In this document: piece by piece, positions 10,644-22,417 of the stretch | Position numbering within the stretch: position 1 is the first letter of the stretch | How the letters are laid out: every line of letters begins with the position of its first letter | Assembly (NCBI RefSeq): GCF_050948215.1 | Contig: NC_135151.1 | Coordinates: 4,442,220 to 4,506,219, forward strand | Origin: Halictus rubicundus | Lineage: Eukaryota > Arthropoda > Insecta > Hymenoptera > Halictidae | DNA: 64,000 bases | Direction: 5' to 3' | The notes under the pieces: model-generated | The model's database searches: none | Told to the model about the DNA's origin: nothing | Seen by the model: only the letters and a program-made list of their open reading frames with translations | Translations under genes and position numbers: made by a program

Positions 10644-11693
10644 TCACATGTGCCGTTTTCGTATTGTTCATTTAACTTTTGTCGGTTTTGCCAGTGTTTG
10701 TAAATGTGTTGTTGCATTGTTGGACTTTTGTAGTTTTATTCTTTTGTCGATTAAATATCGCGTTGTGTATGCATACAATAATAAATCTGTTTTCATGCAT
10801 ATAGAATGTGTACAAATATTACGACGCTACTAATGTAAAACGTCGCGCTATCAACATTGTTTAATGTAAAGTATTAATTCATTTCGTTAAGATATTTCTG
10901 CTGTGCCATGTTTGACAATTTTATGTTTTCTCGACGATTCTTTGCTATTGTTTTTAATTTTCATTGAGTACTTTATTTTGATTTCTGAGGAATAATAATT
11001 GTAAAGATAAAAGTAATAAATACTCATCATCTGTATCATAAAAGTATTATTAAACAATAAAGGAAATCATCTATCATGCATCGGATTATCATACTCATTC
11101 ATGTCACGGATTAATGCATGAGTTCGATCCCAGTTATTCTTAGGTTCGTTACGATCACTTCGATGAGATAATCTCCTGCTTAAGAAATGATTTCATAATT
11201 TGTCGTTGAAAGGAATCAACACGCATAGCCCTGATATCAAATTAATTAACGTGAAATGATTTCAAAATAAATGTTTAATATTATTCTAGAAATGAATGCT
11301 TTAAAAAAGATTAAATTTTTTCTTCGAAAAACGCATAAAGTATTCAGCGATCCACCATATTCTAAACGTATTTCTTTATACTTTTATTTATTGTATACCG
11401 ATGCAATAGAAACGTGGAAAGAAATAAAAATAAACATTTATATATAAATAGAAGAAATGAAATTGCAAATGGCGAGGTACAACGATGTGCTCTTATCAAT
11501 ACAATCTATTGTTTACGTATAAAACCTCATAGAAATAACGCAACACGTAACCGAATGTTTCTACATCTATTTCAAACAGTTAGGTGCACGCTCGTCAACA
11601 CAGGTAAACGATTAAGATATTTCTATAAATCGTCTCATTCCGTTACAAAATTAATTCTGAGACACGATCAAAACTATCAATGGAAGATAAGTT
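10644..11693. other. Convergent 3' intergenic stretch with polyadenylation signals
   Basis: AT-rich, with no gene. Plus-strand AATAAA signals for the upstream gene lie at 10780-10785, 11015-11020 and 11056-11061. Minus-strand signals (TTTATT on the plus strand) for transglutaminase lie at 11383-11388 and 11387-11392. The two 3' ends therefore come within roughly 300 bp of each other. Confidence 0.6.
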
Positions 11694-14600
11694 TCACTCA
11701 TTGTCGAGGACGTCGATGGAAGCTGATCCTGTAATGTCTAGCAACTGCTTCGAGGTAAAGGTTGCGATGATCTTCTGTGGTCCAGACTTTTGTGGAACCA
11801 ATTGATGCTCCACGTAAACATGTTCTTCCGGTCCAACGTTTCGGAACATCAACGTCTTGTTCTTGATGATCCCCGGCCCCGCGTAATTGAATTTGCATTC
11901 TGTCAGCTCCCTTCTCAAAGGGTTTGTGAAACTGAGACTGATGGTTGATGGTTTTCCTACGACGAGTTCTTCGTCAATCTAAAAAAAAAATTATTTCTTT
12001 TGATTAAAAAGTTGCATAATGTAGTGTATAAATACTGCAAGGTAATGTGAACATACTTTGTAAATAGTCTAAGTTTTAGGTGATCTTTGAAGACGTTCAA
12101 TTAACAGTAAACTTATAAAACGAATAGTTGTATTATCATTTTTATAACTATTCTAAACGTTTGGATATTTATAGACTATAATTATATTGTGTTATGTCAA
12201 TTTAATATGTCAATGCAGCTCCTGTATCTTGCAATTAATACACCAATTTTTTTTTCGTATAAAAATTCGTGGTCTATTTATAACGATATAAATTCTACAA
12301 CCTGGTGTTTAGAAACTATGGAAAAAGATGCAGTGGTCACTCTATATATGTCCCTACTGCCGCGGGGTATACTCGGTGAGAGGCCATGGAGCTCAAGTGG
12401 CCTTGGTCGTCGAGGAGTATAAACATAACACGGGTCGAGGATGTCGGTGTCAGGCCAGGAGACCACTACTAATCCAATAACAAATCTTCTTTATTTTTCA
12501 TTGTTTTCTTATGGGACTTTCACCAACATATTCGTGGAATTTTTCGAATGAAAATGATACCAAATATGATATAATTCCGATGATATTTACTTGTGTAATG
12601 AACGATGAAACTTTCGGACGCAAAGAAGGACAGCGTATGGGAAAGAAAGAGACGCGGACGTTGTCTCTTCATTTCCCGAACCCGATATTGTTCCTAACAG
12701 TTTTACCTTGACCACGATGTTGGGCTTCAAGACCTGGAAGTCATCCTCGTCAGCCCATGTTTGTCTGGTCTCCTTGACCGTAGCAATGCAGTACAGCTTC
12801 ATAATGCAATACTCCACCAGCTTATCCAGGTAATCATCCTCCGTGACCGCAAGCCGCAATTGTTCGCCTAATTAAATGAGACGTAAAAATTTTATCAAGT
12901 CTTAATTCTTACAGACTGGACAGATTTCTGTTTCTCGTAGAAATTTTTGAATAAATTTTTAACTACTCATGTATGAAAATATATAATCATTTTGAAAGCG
13001 TTCTTACGAACTCACTTGCGTGGGGTTGAAGCACAAAATCACCGGCAGCTCTCTTCACTAAATTCGCCTTGACTCCGGTATAGTACACGCTACCAGCGGA
13101 TAAAATGGCTTGTATAGTTCGCGGCTGGTCCGATTTGTTCTTCATGTGCACCGTGACAGCGAACGGTTCACCTATCTTTACGCGTTCGAGATCCTCAAGA
13201 TCGAATTCAACATCCTCTTTGCCAGGAGAGGGCAAGGAGTAAAACCTTTTAGCGACCTCGGTGCTACGAACTGCTCTGTACAACGTCAAACGCTCTGCTT
13301 CAGTGCCTGGATGGGATTAGAACATTTGTTTTCTATTTTACGAACTTAATAAACAAATTTGTAAAAAATCGATCGGTCATTTTGTTAATCCTCGCACGTT
13401 TTTCCGGTGAAAGTTCATCGATTTTCATCTACGCAATTACGTTCGAAAAGCAATCATGCACGCATACCTTCTTTTGCCTTGTACACCGACGTTATGTCCT
13501 CTCTGTCTCTGTCGCCATTGGGATCGAAGATCCAAGGTGCTTTTGTGAGTATCATACGGCCAATGCTATTGAAAAAAAAAAAAAATAGATAGATCTTTTG
13601 ATTCCTTTCTCCAGCAAAGTAAGATCTTGATTTAATCCATAAATTAACACACAGCAGTATCAGTTTCGAGAAGAGTCGCACACAAAAAGTCTTCAGGAAT
13701 GTAATCATTGCGCAATTCGAAATAACCCGTGTCCCGAGTATTTGCATAAATATTTCGTTGTTGCATGCGTGAGGACTATGTAAATTAACAGTGTGTGGCA
13801 TTCGTCACGGTTACGCCAAGGTCACGATTACCAATGCAGCAATGAATTTAGAACGAGTACGTGACTCAGACAAAAATTAAATGTCTAACGAAACGATGTT
13901 TATTTTGCTATCCAGAGGTTTTAACGACTTCGCTTAATCACGTACATATGGTAATTCGACATCGCTCCATGGGTTCGACTATTTTTCAGAAAAGTAAGGA
14001 AACACTGATCCCATCATAATATTGTACAATCAAAATAACTGATGTAATAATTAAACAGCGGATCTTTATGCAAAATAAAAATTTTCTGTCGACATTGTAA
14101 CAAACTTCTAATGTTTTTACTGTTTCAAATTACGCCTACTCATTTTTGTCACAAATGCATAAAATCCGCTGTCTAGTGATAATGCAAGAATATCGGAAAC
14201 ACAAAGTTTATCATAACAATGATTTTTCTAACATTCTCTACAACTTCCTAATAAAATTTGATTCACCTAACAGATTGCAGTAAAAATTGATTTTCAAGTT
14301 TAATGAGTCATTCACACTGAAAGTGTTGATCTAACCAGGATGACGCGTGCAGATACTCACTGGTACTTATTACAGTCGATTTTCGAGTATCCCAGCTCAC
14401 TTTCCGAGTCTTCCTTCCATCTCATAAGGTCAGCATTCACTGAAGCCACCATAAATGTCACGTCAAAATTGTATCCAACAGCTCCTTGCCTGATAGCCTC
14501 AACGGAAGCTGGACCGCATTGATAAACGCCTTCGGAGGGTTCTTGAGGGGTTGCATCGATCGCTTGCCAACCCCCATACCCTTTAGGCAAGTCTGGTCTG

Positions 14601-16698
14601 GCCATCCAAACGTCGTTCCAAACATGATAATTCCAAATGGAATCCTCGCCTTCCGAGTTTGGATCGAACCCTAGCTCCTCGTTGTCTTTGTCGTAGTAAC
14701 GATCGACAGAGAGCGAAGCGTTTGCATCGTGGGCCGAAACTAAGTTCGAGACCACTCTGGACGGTATGCCAAGGGCTCGGCACACGGTGGTCACTGCTCC
14801 AGCGAACACCCAACATTGTCCATATTTCACGGACTCCTGCGACTCCAAAAATTGCTCCAAGATCGGCACACTTCCGGTCCACGTGGCCGGCGCTGTGCCA
14901 TCTTCGTATTCGCCGTCCCAGCGACCCATAATCACACCTTGGTCGTCGTTGGAGTTCATCTGGGGATTTAATTGAACTCAATTATCATACTTTCGTCGAG
15001 CGGAAATTCACATATTTAATGTTAGGCTGTCCCAAACATTTCTTCCGCAACGTGCACGTTTAGCCCCTTGTCATACGATAACGAACCAGGTAAATACAGT
15101 AGAACCTCGTTCAAGGTTCCGAAAGCTCGTGGTGGGGATTGTGGTCTACGCAGAAACAAAAGAATGATTGGTTACCTCTTGCGTTGTACAATCTCGACTT
15201 TTGCACGTGTTCTCGGTCCCGTTTCGTGCAACGAGCGAGGTTCTACTGTAGTCATAATGAAGATTTCAAACTAAATCTATTAACCCTTAACGGTCCGGAA
15301 GTATTTCATGTTTAGTTCCCACCAGGTCCAAGCTATTTTTCATACGGTGAGAAACTGTGGATTCAACATTTTTATATCAACTATAGAAAGGAAAATATTT
15401 ATATTTTATTTCATATATATTTATATTTTTTTTTTATTTTTGCCGCCATATACGCAGCATGGGACCCAGTAAGTAAAAGTGCCATGCCGCTTATATGGCG
15501 GCATTGGTCCGTTAAGGGTTAAATCTGAATGTTATACTATTATACTGTTCTTTGGTAAGCAGTAACGATTTAAGGATTGAAGCAAATGTGGACAATAAAT
15601 ATAAATTTTCTTTCCTCTTCTATATAAGCTTCTTATAAATGGAATTATTGGCTTACGATTCTCGAAATGGCTCGGCACATTTTAATGGGATCTCCTCTAG
15701 ATATGGCCTTAATACCGGATCGTTCTAACAACAACTGACAAGCCGGAAGCACGCAAGCGTCGAATTGACCAAAGACCCATTCTCTGCCACGGGAACTACC
15801 CCATGGACCAACCCATATCTTGCCAACGTCGTTTAACACGTATTCGTCCAGCAACTGCTCGTCGTCCATAAACACGAGGTCATCTGCGAACATTGACATT
15901 TTTACATGAATGTCCGTTCAATGTAACATACACAATCCCTGTCTAAAAATTAGGACCATTTGGGGTCACGTTTTTAATAAAACATTGAAATCTTATCTAT
16001 TCAAATCAAATTATATCTATATATCAATTATATCTTATATCAAATTCTATCAGATGCATGCAGCGTTGCCCGCAGGGGCGTGACTACGTGCCCGCCGTTC
16101 TCTGCAGTGTCGCCAGATCAAGACTTGATCCCACACTCTAACTTCCTATTCTCCACGTTCCCGCCGTGGCCCGGTGAATTCTTATTCTGTATAAATGAAT
16201 GTTGTAAATTTACGTTGTCTCACCCTTTACCCACGGATTGAACAACAAATAAATATCCCTCTCGTAGTTGTAAGTATTCGGCGCCGCCTTCCTCTCTATC
16301 GTGGTGGTCTCCACGTTCAATTGCCAAACGCCAACAGGGCTGTCGATGGGGCTTCGGACTTCCAAAGAAAGGTCTACGCCATTGACACTGATCATTCGCA
16401 CGCCCCATGCCTCCAAATCAGTCAAGTAAGCATCCCTGTTGGTGACGGTGTTTACACCCCTGGTGCCTCTGAGAACGTTCGGGTTTGGACCGAAGCTGAA
16501 GAGCAATCTGACGATGTCCGTGGCGTCTACATAGTCACGATTGAATCTGAGAGCGACATTGAAAGCCTGACCACGTCTGAGGACAGGTGTCGGAGGATCC
16601 AAATGCACAAGCTCATAGTTGATAGTGCGATGAGCCGTCGCGTTCTCTTTCTCGTAAAGGTACACCGCTTCGACGACCAGTGGTTCTTCCGAAGACAT
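11694..16698 (-). CDS. Tg: Transglutaminase (protein-glutamine gamma-glutamyltransferase), 7 exons
   Basis: Exons in transcript order are 16698-16224, 15883-15657, 14959-14361, 13565-13468, 13306-13016, 12867-12707 and 11978-11694. All introns are GT-AG, every phase fits, and the total is 712 codons including the stop. The enzyme forms Gln-Lys isopeptide crosslinks; insect members act in haemolymph clotting and cuticle crosslinking. The N-terminal beta-sandwich is in exon 1 (YELVHLDPPTPVLRRGQAF, FNPW). The core in exons 2-4 shows the catalytic Cys in YGQCWVFAG, His in WNYHVWNDVW and Asp in GGWQAIDATPQE. Two C-terminal beta-barrels follow in exons 5-7. The chosen Met, at MSSEEPL, is preceded by a possible acceptor (CATTCGAG). 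A short upstream N-terminal exon, as in annulin-type enzymes, may therefore be missing. Introns contain several MITEs. Confidence 0.95.
12345..12617 (+). repeat. Dispersed repeat A, copy 2, in the last transglutaminase intron
   Basis: Begins near GTCCCTACTGCCGCGGGGTA and runs through GAGGAGTATAAACATAACAC and CCAACATATTCGTGGAATTT to GTGTAATGAACGATGAAACT. It ends about 90 bp downstream, in the direction of transcription, of the exon at 12707-12867. The same boundaries recur at 51908-52235. Confidence 0.75.
14055..14176. mobile_element. Short MITE with GACAGCGGAT / ATCCGCTGTC ends
   Basis: The left end is AACAGCGGATCTTTATGCAA and the right end is GCATAAAATCCGCTGTCTAG. These are inverted copies belonging to the same family as 29140-29347, 34551-34741 and 49799-49981. 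It has no coding capacity. It lies in the transglutaminase intron between exons 3 and 4. Confidence 0.65.
15097..15248. mobile_element. 152-bp MITE with CAGTAGAACCTCG ends and TA duplication
   Basis: It starts CAGTAGAACCTCG and ends CGAGGTTCTACTG, which are exact inverted copies. TA lies immediately outside on both sides (15095-15096 and 15249-15250). The CAG start and TA target fit the pogo/Tigger branch of Tc1/mariner, an inference from the ends alone. Internal GCTCGTGG/CACGTG-like segments are not obviously paired. Confidence 0.8.
15280..15522. mobile_element. TTAA-bounded MITE (piggyBac-like)
   Basis: The ends are TTAACCCTTAACGGTCCG and CGGACCAATGCC on one arm and GGTCCGTTAAGGGTTAA on the other. 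They are perfect inverted repeats with TTAA at both extremities, the target and duplication of piggyBac elements. It is 243 bp, with a T-rich centre and a GCCGCCATAT/ATATGGCGGC inner pair. It sits only about 30 bp from the MITE at 15097-15248, within transglutaminase intron 2. Confidence 0.75.
16105..16133 (+). repeat. End fragment of GTCGCCAGATC-type element
   Basis: Twenty-nine bases starting CAGTGTCGCCAGATCAAGAC are identical to the reverse complement of the right end of the element at 28002-28167. Only this end is present, in transglutaminase intron 1. Confidence 0.65.
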
Positions 16699-17121
16699 CT
16701 CGAATGATGCAAGCAAAAACGCTTCACGAAACAGATTTTAATTAACTGCTTGACCTGTGAATTAAATGATACTAGATGTAACCAAAAGGGTCATTTATTT
16801 TTTAACTTACTACTCGTGTAAGTCGAATAAACACAGCGGAATAACAGCAATGTGCATTTTCATATTTTGTGGAAGAAAATGGGTAATCCTATGATTTGAT
16901 TAGTAATATTAGTTTAAAATTAAATAGGTTACCAATCGGTAGCAAATGGAAATTGGAAACAATTGTAGTGGAAACAATAGTAAAAATTAAATGTCATTTT
17001 TTATATTGAATGTCTCAAAGAAACAGTTAAAATCAATTGAAACACCCTGTATAGATGGACGATTTACAAGAAACTTTCATTCGTGACGTAGTATAGTATG
17101 TATTTGTATTATAAAACCTAA

Positions 17122-17532
17122 GAGTTACCGTTACCTCGCCGACAATTATTTCATCGACAATCGTTTCACCGACACCTAGCTTCGCCGACAATATTAACTC
17201 ACCGACATTTTGAAAATGTCATTTCATCATCAAAACGACATTTTCAGATCAACGTCAGTTATTTCCCCGACAATAATTTCCCCAACAGTTATTTCACCAA
17301 TATAGGTGGTTGGTTATTTCAGCAGTTATTCATCCACTGATAGTTTGTCTGTAAACATTGTCGGCAAAACTCGATATCAAGGAAACCATTTGTTGTGATA
17401 TGAAAATGTCGGTGATTAATATTTTTCCAATATAAGGAAGAGCAGTATTGCCAGCGAAGCTAGGTGTCGATGAAGTCGTGTCGGTGAAACGAATTGTCGA
17501 TGAAATAATTGTCGGTGAGGTGATGATAACTC
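17122..17532. mobile_element. Palindromic element made of CACCGACA / TCATCGACA units
   Basis: Two inverted arms begin at GAGTTACCGTTACCTCGCCG on the left and, read from the right, GAGTTATCATCACCTCACCG. Each arm holds several units of the type TTTCACCGACAATTATTTCA, for example at 17138-17180 on the left and the complement at 17470-17520. Single units also occur in the middle. No open frame or clear target duplication is visible. The periodic subterminal motifs are unlike the other families in the window. Confidence 0.7.
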
Positions 17533-20500
17533 AAAACCTAATAGAGCATCTAACCCAGACGAGTTATTGCAAGTAAAAGAATAATTTTAATAATAGAACG
17601 AACTTACAATGATTTCTAATATAAAAGGTCTATGTATTGTAGAATTTAAAAAATTGCAGTTTATTACAAATGTACTGTTTAAGAGTTAGCAGCTACGCTT
17701 TGGAAGTGTGTCGACGCGTGTCGAAAACAGATGGCAGTCGGATTTTCCGAGAAAGTTTTGTAACAAGAATCCCGAGGATGTAATCATCCTGGTGGGCAAG
17801 TCGAACCCAAATTCCATGCGCTCTTCTCCACCACACATGGAAGTACGGAATTTATCTTTGATTCATCAAGACGTTACGTAAATATCCGGGAAATGTACTC
17901 GAACGTGATCCGCCTCGTAATGGCGTGTTTTCACCCTGGACTGGAATTGATCTGACATCGATGACTCTCGGGAATGATTCACCGGTTTGTTCGGCGAAAT
18001 GCTTCGTTTCTAAAAGTCTTACTCAATTTCTGCCTACTACATACATCGCTATCGGTCGGTGGCGTTATTTTATCATCTGATCTTCATCGAGTTTCCCAAC
18101 AATGCTAATAAGAAATTCTTTCATATTCGAAATTAGAAAACTCGTTATACTCCATGCCTACTTGTGCGTATGAATTATTCATTCGCACTCGTCAGTATGT
18201 CAGCCATAAAAGTCACATTTACTGAATTTTATGTATTCACTTAAAAAAGAAAATGATGACGAAGACCGTGTATTTTGTGCTTGATTAACAAATAATTTTA
18301 GAAGTTTATAATTCGACATTTTTCTCAAATTTAATTTTTCCTTGAAAATGAAGGGTGATGGTGGGAAACGGGTTTTAAATAAATGTTCAGTGTTCGAAGA
18401 TCTATAAAAACATCGCTGAGAGTAGTACAAATTATTTCGTTTTTAATCATTGACCTAGTTCCTAATTATAATTATATTTAGTACGCCGTCATCGATAAAT
18501 TAATATACTTGTCGGTTGCTGAAGTGCAGCTCCTATGTTTCATTTTTATGCAAGATAAATAGTTAAATACTTTAAATGTCACTTTATATGATATAAATAA
18601 TATCTTACATATTAGAAGCTAATAGATTATCAGTTGTCCGAGATAATCATAAATTAAAAAATTAATCAACTTTAACACAATCGAAAATTCCAGAATAGAC
18701 GTTTCTTCCAAAAAATTGAGATGAATGATTTTTATACAGTTTTTGAAAAAAAATTTAGCGTCCGAGTATTATATCGACTATCCATACAAACCAATATCCT
18801 TTAAGGCGAAAAACCGCCTCCTCCGCTAAAGATAAAACCACCACTTTAAGAATCTAATTTGCATAACTGTTAATCGCGTAAGATTTGCATAATAGAATGG
18901 CTTTACTACGTTTTCTTCCTTTGGTATAAAACTGCACTGTTGTTCGAAGCTTACAAGAATAAACAAACTGTTTAGTGATTAATTTAGTATAATTATAAAT
19001 TCTACTTACTGTTACCAGTTCCTATTTTATGCTGAGTGTTTCAGGAGGTACCTACAAAATAACAAATAATAACGAAATAATTATTTCGGAAAAGTTTAGC
19101 AATGCTCAGTTTCATACAGTAACATCAACTTTTTAAAATATCAATATTAACTATCTAATCGTAAGACGAAAAAATTTATTTTTGAATTGACAGTATAAAA
19201 TATTGGTTTCGCAAAAATCAAAAATCATTGGTGACCTTAAAATAAATTTTAAATCTATGTAAAATATATAAAACACGTTTTATAACTGACAACGTTAGGC
19301 AACTAAACTAATTTATATCGAATAGTCAGGAATTATGTTATTAGTAAACAATGCACAGTGTTCATTCTATGTTCTGTTTCTTCAAGTTTATGTAAATTTA
19401 TTGTTATCGGCACGATTCATTTAAAAGCCATTTAGTAGTATTGAAATTAAGTAATGGAATTGAACAAGAGTTGATGTTAGAGAATTAAATATTTTGTTAA
19501 CATATTACTAAAAAAAAAGTTGAAAAGCTATAACGGTATCGGAAAATAGAGATCACATTTATCCAGCCCAGAACGGTTCACTGACGATAAAAATCGAAAA
19601 TAGTGGTTCAATTTAAAAAAACGCCGGCTATAGTAGTGTCACCGATTAACAGTCAACTTACACTTTCATTGCTATACTGGCACTCGCAGAGCCTCTCTCG
19701 CTTTTTATACGAATCGCAGCTTCCTTCGAGCTGACTACAACTGCCCCATTGGCAGCTGCACAAACTTCAACATTGAGCTAACAAGCTTCAACGGAGCTAA
19801 GAAGATTGGGCACTATTAATTTAACCAAAACAGCAAATAATTATTCGCATAAAATATATGAATTATTTTAGTACGAATTAAAGCCTACGCAAAACAATTA
19901 GGAAATATGAATAATAAGTTTCAAACGATTGATTTTTTGGCTGTATTATCAAACAAATTTTTTAATAATAAATATTTAATACGATTGAATATTTGTGATT
20001 CGTTAATGTAAAAAATATATAATATGTATATGCTATTTTCGAAAACGTTGGCTTAGCGTTATGTTAATATCCTTTTTAGCACGAAGGAAGCAGGATACAA
20101 AAACTATCTTATCAGTTTTGTATGCGTTACTAATTAGTCTATCGTTCGTCAAGATGTATATAGCAATGTATATGGATGTTGCGGTTATCCACAGGACTGG
20201 TATCGTTAGTCCTAAGCAACAGATTTAAATGTATAACTAGCATGCAAATAGAATATTCGTATAAATCTTAGGATTTTAGATAATCCTTGGAAAGAAGTGA
20301 ATTAATTTATTCAAGAATTATTTCAAAATTATTTTGTGTATTACAGAATAATACGTTAAATTAAAACCTTGCCTATAATTTAAACTATCACAGGCCTGCA
20401 TAGGCACTGTGCCTGCAAGCTTTAAAAAGTGTACTATAGTCAATAGTGTGTGTATAGCTTTTTATTCCATTATATTACAAGGTTCAGATGTAGACATATA

Positions 20501-22244
20501 TTCATAAAAATAAATAGCATTTTAAGTTCTATAAAAAAATTAATGTAGCGTTTTTCTTACGATAAAATCGTAAAGCGAGGAGTTAAAATATATATTTAAT
20601 TAATGAAATTTTGATGGGCCCTATATTGATGCGTTAACAATAACTAAGAAACGTTTTCATTAGATTCATGACTGCCCATTTTACTGGTTCGCGCTGAATT
20701 AAATCTATTATGATAACTGTTCTTGACGTAATTCGAGAAAACCGATCATCAAACACTGTTTACTCACCGTCAACCGTTCAAGTTTAATTCCGATTACAAT
20801 TCGAGCAAACGCGTCCCACGACGGGTCAATCTCGGACCTTTCAACCCCAAGAGTCACCACATTCAATCCGAACGATGTCAACAAGCATAATTGATGACAC
20901 ATGACCATGTCTCGATTTAGGATTTAGTCCATTTATATGCGTGAATTTGTTATAACAATAATTTATTTTCACTGTTCGTTACGAAAATCAAAATAAAAAT
21001 GTCTAAAAAGGCACGAACTATAATCTGTATCTTATTCTAACAATATTTGAACTATTTTATTAAGTACCAAACGAGTGGAAAGTTGTGAGATGCAAAATAA
21101 GATTTATGTTATGTTGAAAGTTAATTTCTTTCTTGAAGCATTGAAAGTATTTTTCTCTAAAATATAATATCGTTTCTCTGGATTTTACACTAGAAATGAA
21201 ATTACGAAAAAGAAACAGAAGCTATGTGAATTTTTGTAACCTTTTTCTATACTAAGTTTCATTAGACAATTGTGTTGTGTAGTACACTTACAAATTAAGT
21301 ACTATTATAATAAGTTTCATATATAATTTGCTTAATCAATATTTTTGGTATGACCTTTCTGTCATCTTTTTGGCAACCTAAATACATTACTTCGCTATAC
21401 GAACGACTTTCTTATACAGAACAGTACGTAAAAGGCACTAACAAGCGAATGGTAATAAACAGAAAAGCGTTTAATTTTTCATAAATTTATTTGCGCTCCG
21501 TGTTATTATCGGACTACACAAATTATGTTGTAAATTATTGGTCTGTCTGTGATTTTCAAATTTCACGGTCTCCCCTCAACCATCTTTCCTGCTCCTGTTT
21601 CTAGTTTTCCTCGCGCAAAATATTATCGAGAATTCAGCACGCGAATAAATGCATTCTAAAGATATCTTTTTTTTTCAGAGTAACAAATTTATCTGATACG
21701 GACACAATCGTTAACAAAGCTATACACTTCGAAACCTGATCGACGTAACAGGATCAAAGAGAAACGAAATCTTACGTACGAATACCGTACATACTCATTG
21801 GATATATGTACCTAACCGCAAAATGGCACGCATCGAGGCTCTCAAGCACCAGTAAATATACTATCACTCCTGTAACTGAACCTTTCAAATTGTTTTCAAA
21901 CACATGTTTAACAATAACGTAACAAAATTAGACAATTTACCGGATAATTGTATAACACAGAGGGTAAGTACCCTCGATCTCTGCCATTTGTAACTAAAAA
22001 TACACCGTAAAATTCGATGGCGTGTTGAAGAAAAAGTCATTTCCAGAACAAATCCGTGGAAACAATTATGCAGTATTTGCAATGTAACTTAAGGTGTCCT
22101 AATATAATCATCGCCTTAGCCTCCTACGTAATAGTAAATGTTACCGAAAAGTACAAACATGTAAAACGTTCCTCGGAAAATTCACAACGCATTGTAGAAG
22201 TTCAAATGTCGCCCCGTAACAAATATATTTGCTTCACTGTCCTC
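17533..22244. other. Gene-poor AT-rich stretch upstream of transglutaminase
   Basis: No reading frame with coding character is visible on either strand. A GC-richer patch at 19560-19810 contains a core-promoter candidate, listed separately. It may include unrecognised 5' exons of transglutaminase. Confidence 0.45.
19672..19709 (-). promoter_or_regulatory. Candidate TATA-Inr core promoter (minus strand)
   Basis: On the minus strand TATAAAA spans 19709-19703. An initiator-like CCAGT follows, with its A at 19678, 31 bases from the first T of the TATA box. That is the usual spacing in insect promoters. It lies 3 kb upstream of the transglutaminase start and points the same way. A GTAAGT donor follows only about 17 bases after the predicted start site, too close to be a normal first exon, so the link to transglutaminase is uncertain. 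Confidence 0.35.
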
Positions 22245-22417
22245 TTAACCCTTAGGGGCCACGTCATCTATTTCTCGAACGACAGTCCAAATTTAATTAC
22301 GCCCGGTATAACATACGCTGCATCGTCATTTTTGTTCTCTAAATTATAGTAAAATACGGCTGATTTATTATAAAGCTCGAGTTATACTTTTATCTCGCCT
22401 GTGGCTTAACGGGTTAA
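22245..22417. mobile_element. TTAA-bounded MITE, diverged
   Basis: It begins TTAACCCTTAGGGGCCACG and ends CCTGTGGCTTAACGGGTTAA. The two ends are imperfect inverted copies (CCAC/GTGG is shared in the middle) with TTAA at each extremity. It is 173 bp with no frame. It is related in layout to 15280-15522 and 46237-46450. Confidence 0.55.

Noticed and set aside
11101..11150. tRNA-like GTTCGATCCC box
   Set aside because: No matching A box or cloverleaf can be built around it.
12278..12466. Small frames on both strands in the last transglutaminase intron
   Set aside because: They lie entirely in dispersed repeat A.
14583..14981. 132-codon minus-strand frame overlapping the transglutaminase core
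   Set aside because: It is an alternate frame of the exon holding the catalytic Cys, His and Asp.
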